A stretch of DNA of 64,000 nt from Voacanga thouarsii. Taxonomy: Eukaryota; Streptophyta; Magnoliopsida; Gentianales; Apocynaceae. The stretch lies in NCBI GenBank assembly GCA_026120185.1, contig JANUWF010001110.1, positions 2,457,001 to 2,521,000 on the forward strand, in the 5' to 3' direction. Shown in pieces: positions 46,820-60,170 of this stretch. Position 1 is the first letter of the stretch; each line of letters opens with the position of its first letter. Position numbers and translations under genes: made by a program. The notes beneath the pieces were generated by a model. It saw only the letters and a list, made by a program, of their open reading frames with translations, ran no database searches and was not told where the DNA came from.

Positions 46820-48588
46820 CCTGTGTTTTTAACGGCTTAGGAGCATGTTTAGGTTAACTAAAACTACAAAAAATTGTGTTTTGGATGATTGTGTGATCCT
46901 TCGTGTTTCTGGTATAGGATAGGTGCTCGGTAAGTCTCGTGGTTAGGATATAGGAACACTATATTTTAATGGCTTTCATAGTTGATCTCATGTAAGCCTG
47001 TAATTAAGGGCATCGACGCTTGCTAGTATTGTTTTGGTTGATTTTTGTTGAAATCTATAGACAAATTCGTGCTTATAAATGCTTTGGAGAAACAGAAGAT
47101 CGCAGAAAAACAAAGAAGATGCAGTTCTTCAGTGAAAAGCCACGCCAGGATTCAAAGCATTATGCTGTAAATCAAGAGCAAAATTGCTCAATGCTACGGT
47201 TGGTTTCATGGAAGCCAGTAGCAAGCTACAGATGGCTTTGAGGATGAACTGCAGCCTATGCCATGGCTAGATGGTGCCGCGGCTCAAGGCACTTTTTAGT
47301 GCCAAGCCGCGGCTATTCTGGTTTTGATTTTTTGGTCACGGTTTGGTACGGTTCGTGGTCCAGTTCAAAGGGTCATGATTTGGTGTGTTGGGTGCACGAA
47401 GACCATGGAAAATTTTTGTAATTTTCCTTGCATTTTTTCTTTTCCGTTTTAGATCGCATACCAGGCGAAGTTATTATTTTTGCATAGTTAATAACTTGAT
47501 ATTCTTGGAATATTTTGTATGAAAAATAATAATAAGGGATTTAGGATTAAACAAATTAATTAATTAATGTGTTTATTTCTTTATTTAAACATTTAGTTTA
47601 AAAGAGTAGAAAAGTATAAAAAAGTTTACTGTTTTCTAGCATGCTATTTTGTTTAGCAATCTATGTGCATGTTTTCTCAAAAACCAAAGTTTTTAAGAAT
47701 TTTTGACAAGGAAAAATATTTTTTCACAAATTAAATGCTTATTTTAGCTCAAAAGCAAAAATTAATCATTGGTTATTCTCTTATATGATTTTATCCTTAA
47801 CATAAAGAATATTTTGGATTTAGACATTTTTGTAAGTTAAAAGGTACAACCATTTTTATTTCTTTAGCAAGAAAAATTATTTTTGTCAAATAAAATATGA
47901 GACAAAAGTCTCTTAAAAGTTTTAGAAGGAAATTTTTGAAATCATTAAGTTCTTAATTAAGTAAAATTAATCCATAAAAAATATCTTAAAAGATTTTACC
48001 TTTACATAGAGATTTATGGGTTTAAATATTTTACAAGAGTTAAGGGATGCTTAATGGGATATTTTCAAAAGTATATTTTCTTGAAAAAACCATTGTTTTT
48101 AAAAGACTAAGTAGAAGAGGGGTTCCAACAGCCCCACGGCTTCCATCGTGGTCCTCATTAGAGATCGTAGATTTTCTTACGTCACTTTGGGAGTGAACCC
48201 GTATAGGATAGGAATTCTACAAGGATCTAGATCTAATGGATGGACATAATTGATGCTCAGGATACGCACTGTGATTGGTCAGCCCACGTTGGAGGTCATA
48301 GTATGAGGATTGTTTATAGAAAATGAGAAGAAACGGTCATCCCCTCGATGGAGTTATCTTCTCAATCATTACCTAGAAGAGTAGTTAATTTGTGATGGTC
48401 AACACACTTAGCTTAGAAAACTGTTAATCTTTCTAAGAAGCGATGTCAGTTTTCCTCAGAGCCAAACTGATCATATTAAAGATAATAGTGATGCGGTTAA
48501 CTGTTATCAAATTTAATATGAGGATAAAGTGCACAAATTATTTGTTTTTCACAAACTGAGAACTTTCTTTTATTTTCGACTTTTAGAA
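46820..48588 (+). other. Copia C untranslated leader
   Basis: About 1.77 kb without a gene. It carries a GC-rich stem-loop at 47276-47313 and the block at 48101-48360 that also begins the copia A leader (about 5580). The ORF at 47020-47241 has no domain. Confidence 0.75.
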
Positions 48589-51500
48589 ATAGTTGGTAGA
48601 GGTTCTTTTAATCATTTGGCCGTTATTCTCCATGAGAATAAGTTAATAAGAGCAAATTATGTTGACTGGAAAAGGAACTTGGACATAATACTTATTGTAA
48701 AGGAGTATAAGTATGTCCTATATGAAACCTGTCCTATTATCAGGGAAGGTTCCATTGAAGAGGAGTGAGAGGCTGAGAAGGCATGGAAGAAGGCCGACGA
48801 GATGACTCATTGCTACATGTTGGCCTCTATGTCTAATGTGCTCTATGTTGGGGATATGCCCTAGAGTCAATTTGTACTTATACTATTGTCATTATGTTTT
48901 ATATAATAATATGAGGGTTTCCTTTCCATAAATAGTGAGTTTTGTTTTGTGGTCATCAAGTACGTGACTTGATAGTAAAACCCTACAATGAATACAATGA
49001 CTATTCTAAAACTGTCCCTGATCGATTATTATTATTGGAATAATAATAAATTAAGATTAGTATGTTTGTGACTTGATGGCTATGTTTTACTGGCCATGGA
49101 TATTTGTGATATCGAGTCAAGACATAAATAAATGTTAGAGAATATTGTATTGGACATGACCCACTGTGAGAGTACTTCATGGAATATGTCATAAGTACTT
49201 TCTAGCCATAATAATATTGAAAGTCATTCGACCTAAATTCATCATAGTTTCCTACTTGATAAATTTTATATTTTGACATTGTCTAAAGTTGTCTTTAACC
49301 AGATAATAAATTAGACTACTGTTGGATATAGAATAAATCAAGGAGAGGAATATGATTGATTGTGAAGGAATTTGTCCCTCTCAATTATGGGAGAGATATC
49401 CATGGGCCCCTTGATAAGTTAGACTGTTAAAAATGCATGGCCGTGCTCAAGTATATCAATCTAAGATATTGATATAATTTGTTTGAATAGTCTACTATGA
49501 AATCAAGAAATAATTGATTAAGCTTAATAAGGATGACATGCTCCGTGCTTTATGCTTAATCTGGATATCGTGTGACAAAAGGACTAAATATAAAATTATG
49601 ATTTGGTTCAAAGAGATCACCGATCTTCATTTAACCTGGATAGTTATAATATTTTGCTAGAAACCGCTTATAACTTGTGGGTCATTTAAATATGATTTAG
49701 GCACACTGCCAGTGTTAAATGAACCTATAGGGTCACACAATAAGCGAACTTGTTAGGTTATTTTTCTGGTGACCAGATTCGATGAATCTGGAAATATGTC
49801 TAAGTTAACCGTACTTAGAAAATTTACCAGATACAATGAATCTGGAAATATGTCCACATTCGATGTATCTGGATGATGTCCAGATTATAAGAATCTGACT
49901 CGGTAAATTAATTAGTTAAATTACCGAGATAATGGCAGAATCTTATCATACCAATTTTAATTTAATTTGAATTTAAATTAGAATATGATAAGATATTATT
50001 AGGGTTGGACTCTAAGAGGTTAGGGGGTTTTTAAGAAAACCCTAGCCGTCTTTTCAATAGTCCAATTTTTTAGTTGAGAACATTCATGCCATTCTCTACC
50101 AGAAGAGGAAAAAAAACCTTTCAAACCCTAGGCGCTAGCACTTACCGGGTATCGAGTGAGTTCGCGGTGTGTATCCGATAGAGGACGTTCGCATACTGCA
50201 GCGTCTGGTGATTGTTCGGGTTGAACGTACAACATCGCAATCAGAATCGAAGGATTTCGATTACAGCAACCAGAGGTAATTCTTAAACCTTAGATCTTCT
50301 TAATCGTTTACTTGGGTCCTCGGGAGGGATTCGTGGATGTTTTCCACGTTTAGGAGTCCACGAATTCTAACACTCTATTCTAAACATGAGCACATGGCTG
50401 CTGCTTATAGCATTAGCATGTCTTTAGCTACGATGTTTGCTAATAAGAGCTGGCCCGTAAAGCAGGAGGCCCTTAGAACGATTATCAATACCAAGATGGT
50501 TGAGAAAGCATCAGTCAGGGAGCTTATGCTCACTATAATTGCTGCTTTCGAGGAAACAAAAGTTTTGGGGGCTGTGATTAGCACTGAGAGCCAAATGGAT
50601 ATAGTTCTCGAATTTCTGCCAAGCTCTTTTACTCGGTTCTAGTTGAATTACAATATCAACAAGTTAAACATGAGTTTAGCAGTGTTAATAAAAGAGCTCC
50701 AGGTGGTAGAGAAAGTCATGAAGCAACAGTCAAAGGCTATGATAGCTAAAGCTTCTTCTTCAAGAACTGGGCCTGAGCTTAGAAAGTTCAAAAAGATGAA
50801 AGAAAGTATAGCGGCCCAGCCCAAGTTCCAATCTAAAGATAAAACTAAGGCCAAGTACTTCAAATATGGGAAGAAGAGACACCAAAAAAATGAGTATCTA
50901 GATTTCTAGGCCAAGAAAAACCCCACGGGTATTATTTACCATCTAGAGTCTATATCAATAGTTGGATCAACTTCTACTTGGATTGTTGATTCTAGAGCCA
51001 CTGATCATATCTGTAACTCTTTGCAGGGGTTTAGGAAGATAAGAAGACTCCAGAAGGGTAAATATTGACTACGCATAGGAAATAAAGTACAAGTATGAGC
51101 CCAAACAGTGGGAGAGCTGAAACTTCTTTTTTATTGTAATAGAATAGTTGTTTTGAATGATATTTTATATGTACTTAGGTTTAGACAAAATTTGATTTCA
51201 ATTGCGAAACTAATAAATCATGGTTATTATGTTTCTTTCCATTCTAGTATTACTATTAGTAGAAATGGAGAAGTTTTGTGTACTGGGCACATGTATAAAA
51301 ATTTGTTCTTTATAAACTCTATAAACAATCAAATAAATAATTCTCACAAAGTAAAAAGAGAAAGACTAATGTCAATGACTCATATCTTTACCATCTAAGG
51401 TTGGATCGTATTAACTCAATCAGGATTCAAAGGTTAATCCATGATTGGCATTTGGGCTCATTAAAATTAGAAAGTTGGCATCAATGTGAATCTTATCTTA

Positions 51501-53990
51501 TGGAAAAGATGACCAAAAGGTCTTTTACCCGAAAGACGGATAGAGCTAAGGAAATATTGAGTCTTGTTCACACTAATATGTGTGGTCATTTGTCTACAAC
51601 AGCGAGAGTATGGTTTGAGTACTTCATTATTTTCGTAGATGACTGTATAAGGTATTGTTATGTTTTTCTGATGAGGTGCAAGTCTGACTAATTTGACAAG
51701 TTAAAGAGTTTAAGGCTGAAGTGGAGCATCAAATATGTAAACTGATCAAAACCTTATGATTGGATTGTGGTGGAGAGTATCTCCTCGGTGAATTTAAGGA
51801 CTACACGATATATCATGGGATAGTATCCCAACTTTTTGTGCCGGGGACATCCCAGCAGAATGGAGGGGCTAAGAGAAGGAATAGGACATTGACGGTAATG
51901 GTCCGTAACATGATGTCTTATGCTATTCTTCTAGTTTCTTTTTGGAGATATGCCTTGGAAACAATGGTATACATTCTGAACTTGGTGCCTTCCAAGTCAA
52001 TACCAAGGATGCCTTATGAAATGTGGACTAGGCGTAAGCTAAGTTTGAACCATCTCAGGATATAGGGCTGTCTAACTTATGAACTGATAAAGGGAGACAA
52101 GCTAAAACCAATGTTAAACTTATGTTACTTTGATGGGTATCCAAAATATGGTTACTTTTATCAACCCAAGGAGCATAAAATACTAGTAAGTACTAATGCT
52201 AGATACCTATAGGATGATCAAAGTACATTCACAAAAGGTTTAACTAGGTTGGAACTCGATGAGAAGTTATCTTTTAAATCAACTTCTTCTGACCCGATTA
52301 TTAAACAAGAAGAGGCACAGCCTCAGGAACCTGTACAAAGGGAGCTTCGTCATAGCGGAAGGGAATCTAGGCTTCTAGAAAGGTTGACTGGAGAGGTATT
52401 TTATCTAGTCTTTGATCACTAGGAACAGGATCCCAGTAGATACGAGAAGACTATTATTGATGCCGATGCATACCTATAGCATGAAGCATTGAAAGCCAAG
52501 ATTAAGTCTATATACCTCAATCAGATTTGGAATCTTGTAGCTTCACCTGAAGGGATAAAATCCATTGGGTATAAGTGGGTATACAAGAGGAAAAGTGGTG
52601 CAGATAGAAAGGTGGAAACCTTCAAAGCTAAACTTTTGGCGAAAGGGTATACTCAGAATGAGGGAATCAATTATTCGAAAACCTTTTCCCCGGTAACCAT
52701 GCTTAAATTCATCCATATCCTCCTTGCTATCTCATGTCATTATGACTATGAGATATGATAAATGGATGTTAAGACGGCCTTTTTTAATGGCTATCTTAGA
52801 AGACATCTATATGTCTCGACCGGAGGGCTTTATTGCTGAAGGTTAGGAACATATAGTTTGTAAGCTTAAGAAGTCTATTTATAGACTTAAGCAGACATCA
52901 AGAGTATAGAACATTCATTTTGATAAGACTGTAAAGTCTTAAGGTTTCACTTAAAATAAGAATGAACCATGTTATACAAGAAAATGAAAGGCATTAATGT
53001 GGTTTTTCTTGTGCTATATGTGAATGAAATTCTATTCATTGCGAATGATATAGGGACATTATTATCTACTAAGGTTTGGTTATCAAGTCAATTCAGTATG
53101 AAAGACTTGGGAGAAGCCAGCTATATTCTCGGGATTAAGCTTCTTAGAAATAAGAAGTAGAGAATGTTAGGTTTATCCCAAACTACATACATTGACAAGA
53201 TGTTGGCTAAGTTCAGTATGGACTTATGCAAGAGAGCTCTAATCTCTTGCAGACATGGGTTATCTCTTTCTTCAAAAGTCTGTCTTAAGTCTCAACAAGA
53301 AAAGGATAGAATAAGTTAGATTCCCTACACTTTGGCTGTGAGAAGTCTCATATACGCCATGCTGTGTACTAGATTAGATATCTATTTTACTATAGGCTTA
53401 GTCAGTAAATATCAGTAAAACATCGGGGAGGTTCATTAGAAGTTGTAAAGCATATTCTCAAGTATATCAAGGGAACAAGATATTATATGCTGGTCTATAG
53501 GGCTGATAACTTAGTTCTTCTAGGATATACAAACTCAAACTTTCAGGCGGATAAAGATGAGAGAAAATTCACTAGTGGATATATATTTACCTTGTCTAGA
53601 GGAGCTATTTAATGGAAGAGTATCAAACAATCTTGTATTGCTGACTCAACCATAGAAGTTGAGTACGTGGTAGCTTCGGAGGCATCCAAGGAAGCAGTTT
53701 GGCTCTCGAAGTTCCTTACAGAACTAGGGTTTGTGTCACAAGTAGACAAGCCAATTGCGTTGTACTACGGCAGCATAGACACAGTCTCGCAATCTAAAAA
53801 ATCCAAGAACCACAAGAAGATGAAGCACATAGAGAGGAAGTACCATTTGATCTAGGAATTTATTCAGAGATGAGAAGTCATGGTAAAATAGATAACCCCA
53901 GAGAACAATCTAACTGATCCATTCACTAAGCCTTTGGCTAAAAAAGTCTTCAAAAAATACTTAGACGCTATACGAGGTGGGCACCTATAG
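48589..53990 (+). pseudogene. Copia C gag-pol polyprotein, degenerate and interrupted
   Basis: By alignment with copia B, the gag start codon is ATA at 48589 (VGRGSFNHLAVILHENKL follows). gag is split by the solo LTR at 48846 and resumes at 50378 (HEHMAAAYSISMSLATMF; LNYNINKLNMSLAVLIKEL). The zinc knuckle (about 50850-50895) reads YFKYGKKRHQKNEY, with all three Cys replaced. The protease (about 50985) reads VDSRATDHICNS. Integrase blocks at 51401-51700 and 51760-52065 (WFEYFIIFVDD; NGGAKRRNRTL) are separated by stops. The RT active site (about 53017) is LYVNEILFI. RNase H has TIEVEYVVASEAS. It ends at NLTDPFTKPLA (about 53930). No domain keeps its full catalytic set. Confidence 0.9.
48846..50372 (+). 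mobile_element. Copia-type solo LTR nested in copia C gag
   Basis: This 1527-bp insertion starts TGTTGGGGATATGCCC and ends GAATTCTAACA (TG...CA). Its flanks are a perfect 5-bp duplication CTCTA (48841-48845 and 50373-50377). Removing it joins MLASMSNVLY to SKHEHMAAAY in frame, as in the other copies. It has no internal region. The start resembles the copia B LTR start, but the rest is a different family. Confidence 0.93.
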
Positions 53991-54011
53991 ACTTACATAG
54001 TCTTAAAGTAC

Positions 54012-54022
54012 AAGTGGGAGAT
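54012..54022 (+). other. Copia C polypurine tract
   Basis: AAGTGGGAGAT directly before the 3' LTR. Confidence 0.9.
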
Positions 54023-55951
54023 TGTTAGATTCTATGCCCACTAAGACTATATTTCTAATATAATTTTGATTAAATTAATAAAAATTTTATTCTCATTAAT
54101 TGTTTGTGATTTTTTCATTTTATTTTGTGCACGATTTTGCTGGGAAAAGACTCATTATGTTTAAGTAAGTGATCCATGTGAATGGAGGTCTTTCACAGTA
54201 TGGTATAAATCACAGATTGCTTAACATATAAACTATTATTCTTAACCGAATGATGAGAATGAGAATCTCATCATGATAAGGTTGTTATGTTATGAATTTC
54301 AAATAGGAATAACTTACCTTTAGCAAGTGAGTAATTCTCTCACTTAATAACATCAGTGTATTTCGAATCCATACAACTGGACCTATAGTAGTGATTTCTA
54401 AAAGTACTATTTGATAGAAATCCAGACTCCTACTACTATAATGTGGACTTATACCTTATGACCTGAGTATGAGTTGGTGGTCTGGCGAAGCTGGGAGCAT
54501 ATACTTTGATATACTATAGTTGAAGTTCTATTGTAGGATCAATATACTTGTATGTTGGGTCTATGTGACTAGATAGTTAAGACAGACCTGCACAAGATAG
54601 CTTCTACACTATATCGCCCCTTGTGACTGTTTGAATAATTTAATAATCTAGGACCTTAGGGAACATGACTTGGATGTTTGCTTTAGGGTAACTTTCTTGG
54701 AAAGCAGAAATATTCTAGGAAGTCGTGGATCATTGGACTAGAGGTCTAAGAATAGTAGATGTCATTCAAAGAGGTGTTAGAACACTCTTCCTCTCTGAAT
54801 GGACGATGTTACGTAGAGGGGTAACACTCCTCCTCTCTGAATGGACGGCATTATGTAGAGTGATATATTTGTCATAACACCTGTAGGTCGGAGACATTGC
54901 TAATGTATCATTATCTTTGGGGTCAATATTTCCTTATGGTGATATTAAAAAATATTTAAAATGTAAAATACAACTATTGATATAACAGGAATATTTAGAA
55001 AATTTTAATAACTAAGGCGATATGTCTTTTGGTCCTTGGAATAGCCCATATGTCTTGATAGATTTGGGTAGAGGAAATGGTCTTAATTAAATGAGTTTTG
55101 TTTTATTTAGGTAGTCTGATCTAATTATTGGGCTAGAATAAAATAAAAGGCCTTGAGAGAGATTTAATTAAGAACCTATTTCAGTTGGTTAATTACTTAT
55201 TTAGGGCTTGAGTCCAGATTGAATAATTAAGGTTGGCGCCTGGTTTGAATTAGGTAAAAGGCTTGAGAAAGTAGTTTGGTCCATTTGGGCTAATTAATTA
55301 ATTATCTGTTAGTTTTTATTAATCTTGGTCTAGATAATTAATTTATGCGTAGCCCAATGGGTTGGACCGAAGGTCCATGTTTAACCGGATAGGGTTAAAC
55401 AGGTATGGGTCTCTAGGTGGTTGGTTTCTTTTTGAATTACCAAAGATAGCTCTATTGTTATCTTATTAGATATAATGTTAAGCTATTAGGAGTCCTAGTA
55501 ATATGAACTGATCAAACGAAAACCTTAATAGACTACTTCAACCTTCTACTCTCTCTGGTTTTATAATTCTCTCTGGGTTTTCTGTGTGTCATCTTGTTCT
55601 TGAGTAGGCATGGAAACAGAAAGCTACACTCTCAATACTACTTGATAGTAGTTTGTCCAGAGAGAGCTTTCCTCTATCCCTTAGCTTTCACCGGCTACTC
55701 AGGCAATGACATATTCTGAAAGCCCAAAAGCCTTGGCATTTATGCAAATGAGGAAAAGTAGAAGACTTGTGGGCTTATCTCCTTGTGCTTCAATGAGTGA
55801 ACTAGTGGTGATTCAACCAATGCTAGTTTAGCCTAAACAACCAAACAAAAGAAGCCACAGAGGTATATTTTAAAACAAAAAGATTCCGTTGTTGTTTTTT
55901 TTGCTATTTCTCATTGCTTCTGTATGCTCCTGGGTCGTTGATCCACCTTCA
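54023..55951 (+). repeat. Copia C 3' LTR
   Basis: 1929 bp, TGTTAGATTCTATGCCC to ATCCACCTTCA. It is longer than the 5' LTR, largely because of a 42-bp tandem duplication at 54781-54864. Otherwise it is collinear with 44933-46806. Confidence 0.95.
54781..54864. repeat. 42-bp tandem duplication in copia C 3' LTR
   Basis: AACACTCTTCCTCTCTGAAT and the following 22 bases (54781-54822) are repeated at 54823-54864 with several base changes. The 5' LTR has a single copy (about 45688-45729). Confidence 0.9.
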
Positions 55952-55971
55952 AATTTGGGATAGGCTTCCCA

Positions 55972-58900
55972 TGTAATACCCCACTTATTTATGCTTGGGA
56001 ATATATTAGTGAGACTTACATTCATGAGCATATTATATGTTGAGAATTGCTTTATAAAAATTGTATGCCTACTTTTTATGATTTTTGTTTAAGTTTGAGA
56101 TAATTGTGTAACAAGCTTGTACATATTTATGCGATTATATTGTGATCCTGATTAGTAGTGAATAATTTTGTGTTAGGAATAGGGAATTATTTTATTAGGA
56201 TGACCTACTGTTTTGACTACGTTATAGTTAGATCAGTTAGTTCAAGGATGATTATTGCCTTCTATACATCAGATTATAGAAGTACAACTTTTAAAGTAAT
56301 ATATTTAATTATTTAATGAAAAACTATATTTTTAGAGTAAATCTTTAAACATGTGTTTTACAAAGGATCAATATTGGTTTTCAGTAAATAGAAACTCTAT
56401 TTTGATTTTTTGACTATTTTAATTTTTAACTTAATTAATTTTGACTCTTGTATGATTTTGACAACTTATCCAAATAATCTAATTTCTATCATCTATTTGT
56501 TTTAATATCATCCATGTACTTAAAATAATCTCTGCATTACATCATATTAAATCTAAGACACCTATTTGTATATCTTATCTAAGATATTTAGTCCTGACTT
56601 TACATTTTTCATTATCTCAACCTTCACTTGAATTCATCTTGAATCTCCACTTCGATAAATCCTAATCACTCATTTGTTTTAATCATAGCCTTACATTTGA
56701 CACAATCTAAGCCATTTAATTTAAGTCTTCTAAGATAATAAAATCAAGTCCTTACATTGTAAGATCTTAACTTTTCATTAAACAAATCATAACCCTTCAA
56801 ATGTTTTAAATCACAACCATTGATTTGTACTTCTTTTTTAGGCAATTTAATAAAGATCATTGATTTTTATTACAAAAAAAGAATATCCAAGAGCCCTAAT
56901 TCCCCTTGACCACTCAAAAATTGAATTTTCTTCCTCCCTTTTCTCTCTAGTTGCTACTGCCTTCCCCTTCCCTTTTCCCTTTTCATTTTTCTTGAACACA
57001 AAGAAGAACCCTAGCTTGGAAATTGAAGATTGAAGCCTCTAATTTCTGTGATTCAAGAATTTTAATTAATTTCTGCAAGAGGTAATAATTTTGAACCATT
57101 TTCTCTTTGATTTTCAAATGGGGCAAAGTTGATTTTCTGGATAGATTTGGAATATCTCTTGAAAAATGCTATTTTGATTACTTTGATTAAGGGGAATTGA
57201 TGAGATCTTGTTCATAACATGATTTACTAAGTATATGAATTGATTTATGTGAGATTTATGATGAATTGGTATTGGATTTTAGATTGGAATTGCTTAGAAT
57301 ATAGAACACTGTTTTTGGAATTTTTATTTACTTGAAATTTTAGTTTCAGATCTTAATAATTTTGGTGGAACTTTTGTTGTAATCTGTTTCTATATGAAAA
57401 TAACATATCTTAGGAATAATTTGACGTTAGATTTGCACAAATATCATATCTGGAACTTTTTCTATTGATTTTTGAAGTTGCTTTAATTTTTGCTTGAGAA
57501 ACTATTATTATGGCATAATTTTGGTGAATTATTTGAACTTTTCCCATTTGAATTTTGATTTGAATGTTTTATAGATGAAACTTCCATGTCTTTCAAGTAA
57601 ATAGCAATAGAATCATTGGACTTTGACTTGTAGATTGTTAGTTTTTAAAAATCTTGCCAAAACTTTTTTTTAGAGTTATTGTTGTAGTGGATTAAATTTG
57701 AGCATGCAAATGACCTATAAAAAAAAAATATGATATCTGAGTGAAAATTGTACAATATCTTCTAAACATATTGAAGTCATGTTCTGGAAAGTTTGAGTGG
57801 ATTATGAGTTCATTACCTAGTTAACTAATTAGATCAAAACTATACTCAGTTTTGCCCTGTTAACACCAAATTGTTGATTTGGAAAACTTATGAATTTGCT
57901 ATAAACCCTTTATGATCTTAACTTGATTTATTTATATGGTGATATGAGACCGTTTATGATGTTTATTGATATACATTGATGCTTGATTGATGGCACTTAT
58001 GTATTAGTTCTTGTGCACAAGATAATCTATTTATATGACTAGTACACTTGTAGAATATTTTGAATTCTTGAATGATTACTTGTTAATATGTAATTGCTAA
58101 TCTTAATTATATAATGATTTCATGTTATATGAGCTTGATATTTGAGGAATTAATGTGTTGATTGTTGATAGGGGTAGTGAGAGATAGGATTGTGAGTTAG
58201 AATGATTAAGATCATAAAGGATACGATATGTGATTACCATAAAGGAATGATTTATATGTTTGAGATTAATGATAGGAAGTTGATACATGCTTTATATATG
58301 TGATAGATATAGTTGTACTTAAAGGTCGTGAGCTGAAAAATTAAGTTGGATCTATTATTCGTTTGCTAGGACTAGGGTAACTCCGTACACCGATGAAAAC
58401 CCTCTTTATGCAAAATGAAAGTTTTTACATTTAAATTCATGAAAATACTTTACATCTTTTAATCACAAATTATTTTGTACATGATAGAATTCTTTATACT
58501 TAAGAATTTTTTTTGCATATGAAATATGTTAGAATCTTCTTTAAGTGGCATATGTAAGTCATTGCTTATCTCTAAAACATCTTTTAGGTGAAATGTTGCA
58601 TATTTTGGAAATGTTTATAAATGTTAAATATCTTAGCATATGCTTTTATGAAAAATGTTTATTAGTTGATGAATTCTAGCTACTTTGAAAATAAGTTGTA
58701 CTCCAGTTATTTTGAGAAAAAGGAAACCTTCTAATTTTTCTTGAAAAGCTATAAGAATATAATATTGAGGAAATGCTTTTAAATATTGAGCATGATTTGT
58801 TTGATAAACTCTCAAGTTAGTGATGCTAGAAAACGGAACAATGCCTTGGACTTTAGTAACATGCAATATATCATGAATTTTCTCTATGTATAAACTTGCG

Positions 58901-59426
58901 AAATTCATAGAATGTATTGAAAATCTTTGGCTCCTATTATCAATGTCTCTTATAAGTGAGATTTGAAGATATGAAAAGATATGCCTTTTTTTGACTTTGA
59001 AAACACCCATTTGATACTCAAGGATTCACATTAACAATTCAAGTAGCTTAACAAAAACTTTCCATTCAAAGATTAGGTCAAATTTCTTTACAAAATTCTG
59101 TTCCCACTTTCCATAGGATAAATATATTTCACATCCTAAAAATACTTTTCATTTCAAATAAACTCCCAAAACAACAACGATAAAACCAAGCTTTAGTCCC
59201 AGGAAATTTAGGATCAGCTACACGAACCAATACAAGACTACGTGTAGACATTCACATGAATCATCTCCCTCAACTTCTTTTTATCTATTGTTATACTTTC
59301 GTCTAAATTTAATAGAGATATATATTTTCTAATCACCTCCATTTATATTGTCTTAGACTTGCCTCTATCTCTATTCAACACATCCTGCCTCCATCCCTCA
59401 ATTCTCGTAACAGGAACAACTCTCGA
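55972..59426 (+). repeat. LTR-like unit 1 of three diverged tandem copies
   Basis: It begins TGTAATACCCCACTTAT. The order of blocks matches units 2 and 3: a CTACTTTTTAT block with a TTTGTTTAAGTTTGAGATAA segment, an AACCATTGATTT block (about 56815), and a transcript-like block with a TCTCTCTAG / CTTCCCC stretch and TTTCTTGAACACAAAGAAG (about 56940-57010). It is longer than the others. Its last part (57100-59400) is AT-rich, with a 125-aa minus-strand reading frame (58633-59010) that has no domain I recognise. Confidence 0.5.
59172..59260 (+). repeat. Dispersed plant repeat (LINE/SINE-like 3' segment)
   Basis: AACAACAACGATAAAACCAA, then GCTTTAGTCCCAGG and TTAGGATCAGCTACACGAA, resembles a common dispersed repeat in plant genomes with the consensus order AACAACAAC, CCAAGCCTTA-TCCCA, GG-TCGGCTACATGAA. 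I recall this pattern from non-LTR-type elements; the class is uncertain. Confidence 0.4.
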
Positions 59427-60118
59427 CATAACACCTCCCATTATCATGCATTTATACACACATAAAATAGCATGGTCATATTATTATGTGAAATTTTATT
59501 TTAATATATTTATGAGTGAATATTTGAATATTTTAAGAGAATTTATTTTATATAAATTCTTGACTACTTTTTATATACTTCGTTTCTAAATGAAATATTG
59601 TGTAAGAAATTTGTATAAACTTATGTGAATATAATGTGATGATTTATTATGTTTAATATATTTTTATGAGAAATTAATTTTATACGATTTTATTTAAATA
59701 AAAATCCTATTTCATTATTTTCATTATTTTGATTTTGACTTATTTAATCTTAACTATTAATTGACCAAGACTAATTTCTATTTTATTATTTCTTTTATAA
59801 ATGCAAGACTAATTTACTATTTTTATTATTTTTACACAAAATTAATTAATTAATTATTTAATTCCAATAAATCCTAGAGTGTCCTAAATGTATTAAACAA
59901 CTATTAATCCTTCATTATAGTAGCCCAATCCTAGCATGTATTTTAATCATAACCATTGATTTTTATTAAATTCTAGTCATTAAAAATCACTTCCATAGCA
60001 AGTTATTCAATCTAAAATGCTTATTCATCAAACAAAACTAAAAATCTCAAATTATTTCCTCTCATAATTTTGGCCAAGAACATACACACAGACATACCCA
60101 TAAACTCAATGTGTTCTT

Positions 60119-60170
<52 letters not shown>

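Larger units (their letters stand above)
44933..55951 (+). mobile_element. Copia C: full-length Ty1-copia retrotransposon with nested solo LTR
   Basis: The 11,019-bp element is bounded by a perfect 5-bp target duplication AATTT (44928-44932 and 55952-55956). LTRs are 44933-46806 and 54023-55951. The primer-binding site TGGTATCAGAG is at 46809-46819 and the polypurine tract AAGTGGGAGAT at 54012-54022. Subtracting the 1527-bp solo LTR and one 5-bp duplication gives about 9.5 kb, close to copia B. gag-pol is degenerate in every domain. Confidence 0.95.

Noticed and set aside
58633..59010. 125-aa minus-strand reading frame
   Set aside because: No recognisable domain, no intron or promoter signals, and inside LTR-like unit 1. 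Kept as non-coding.
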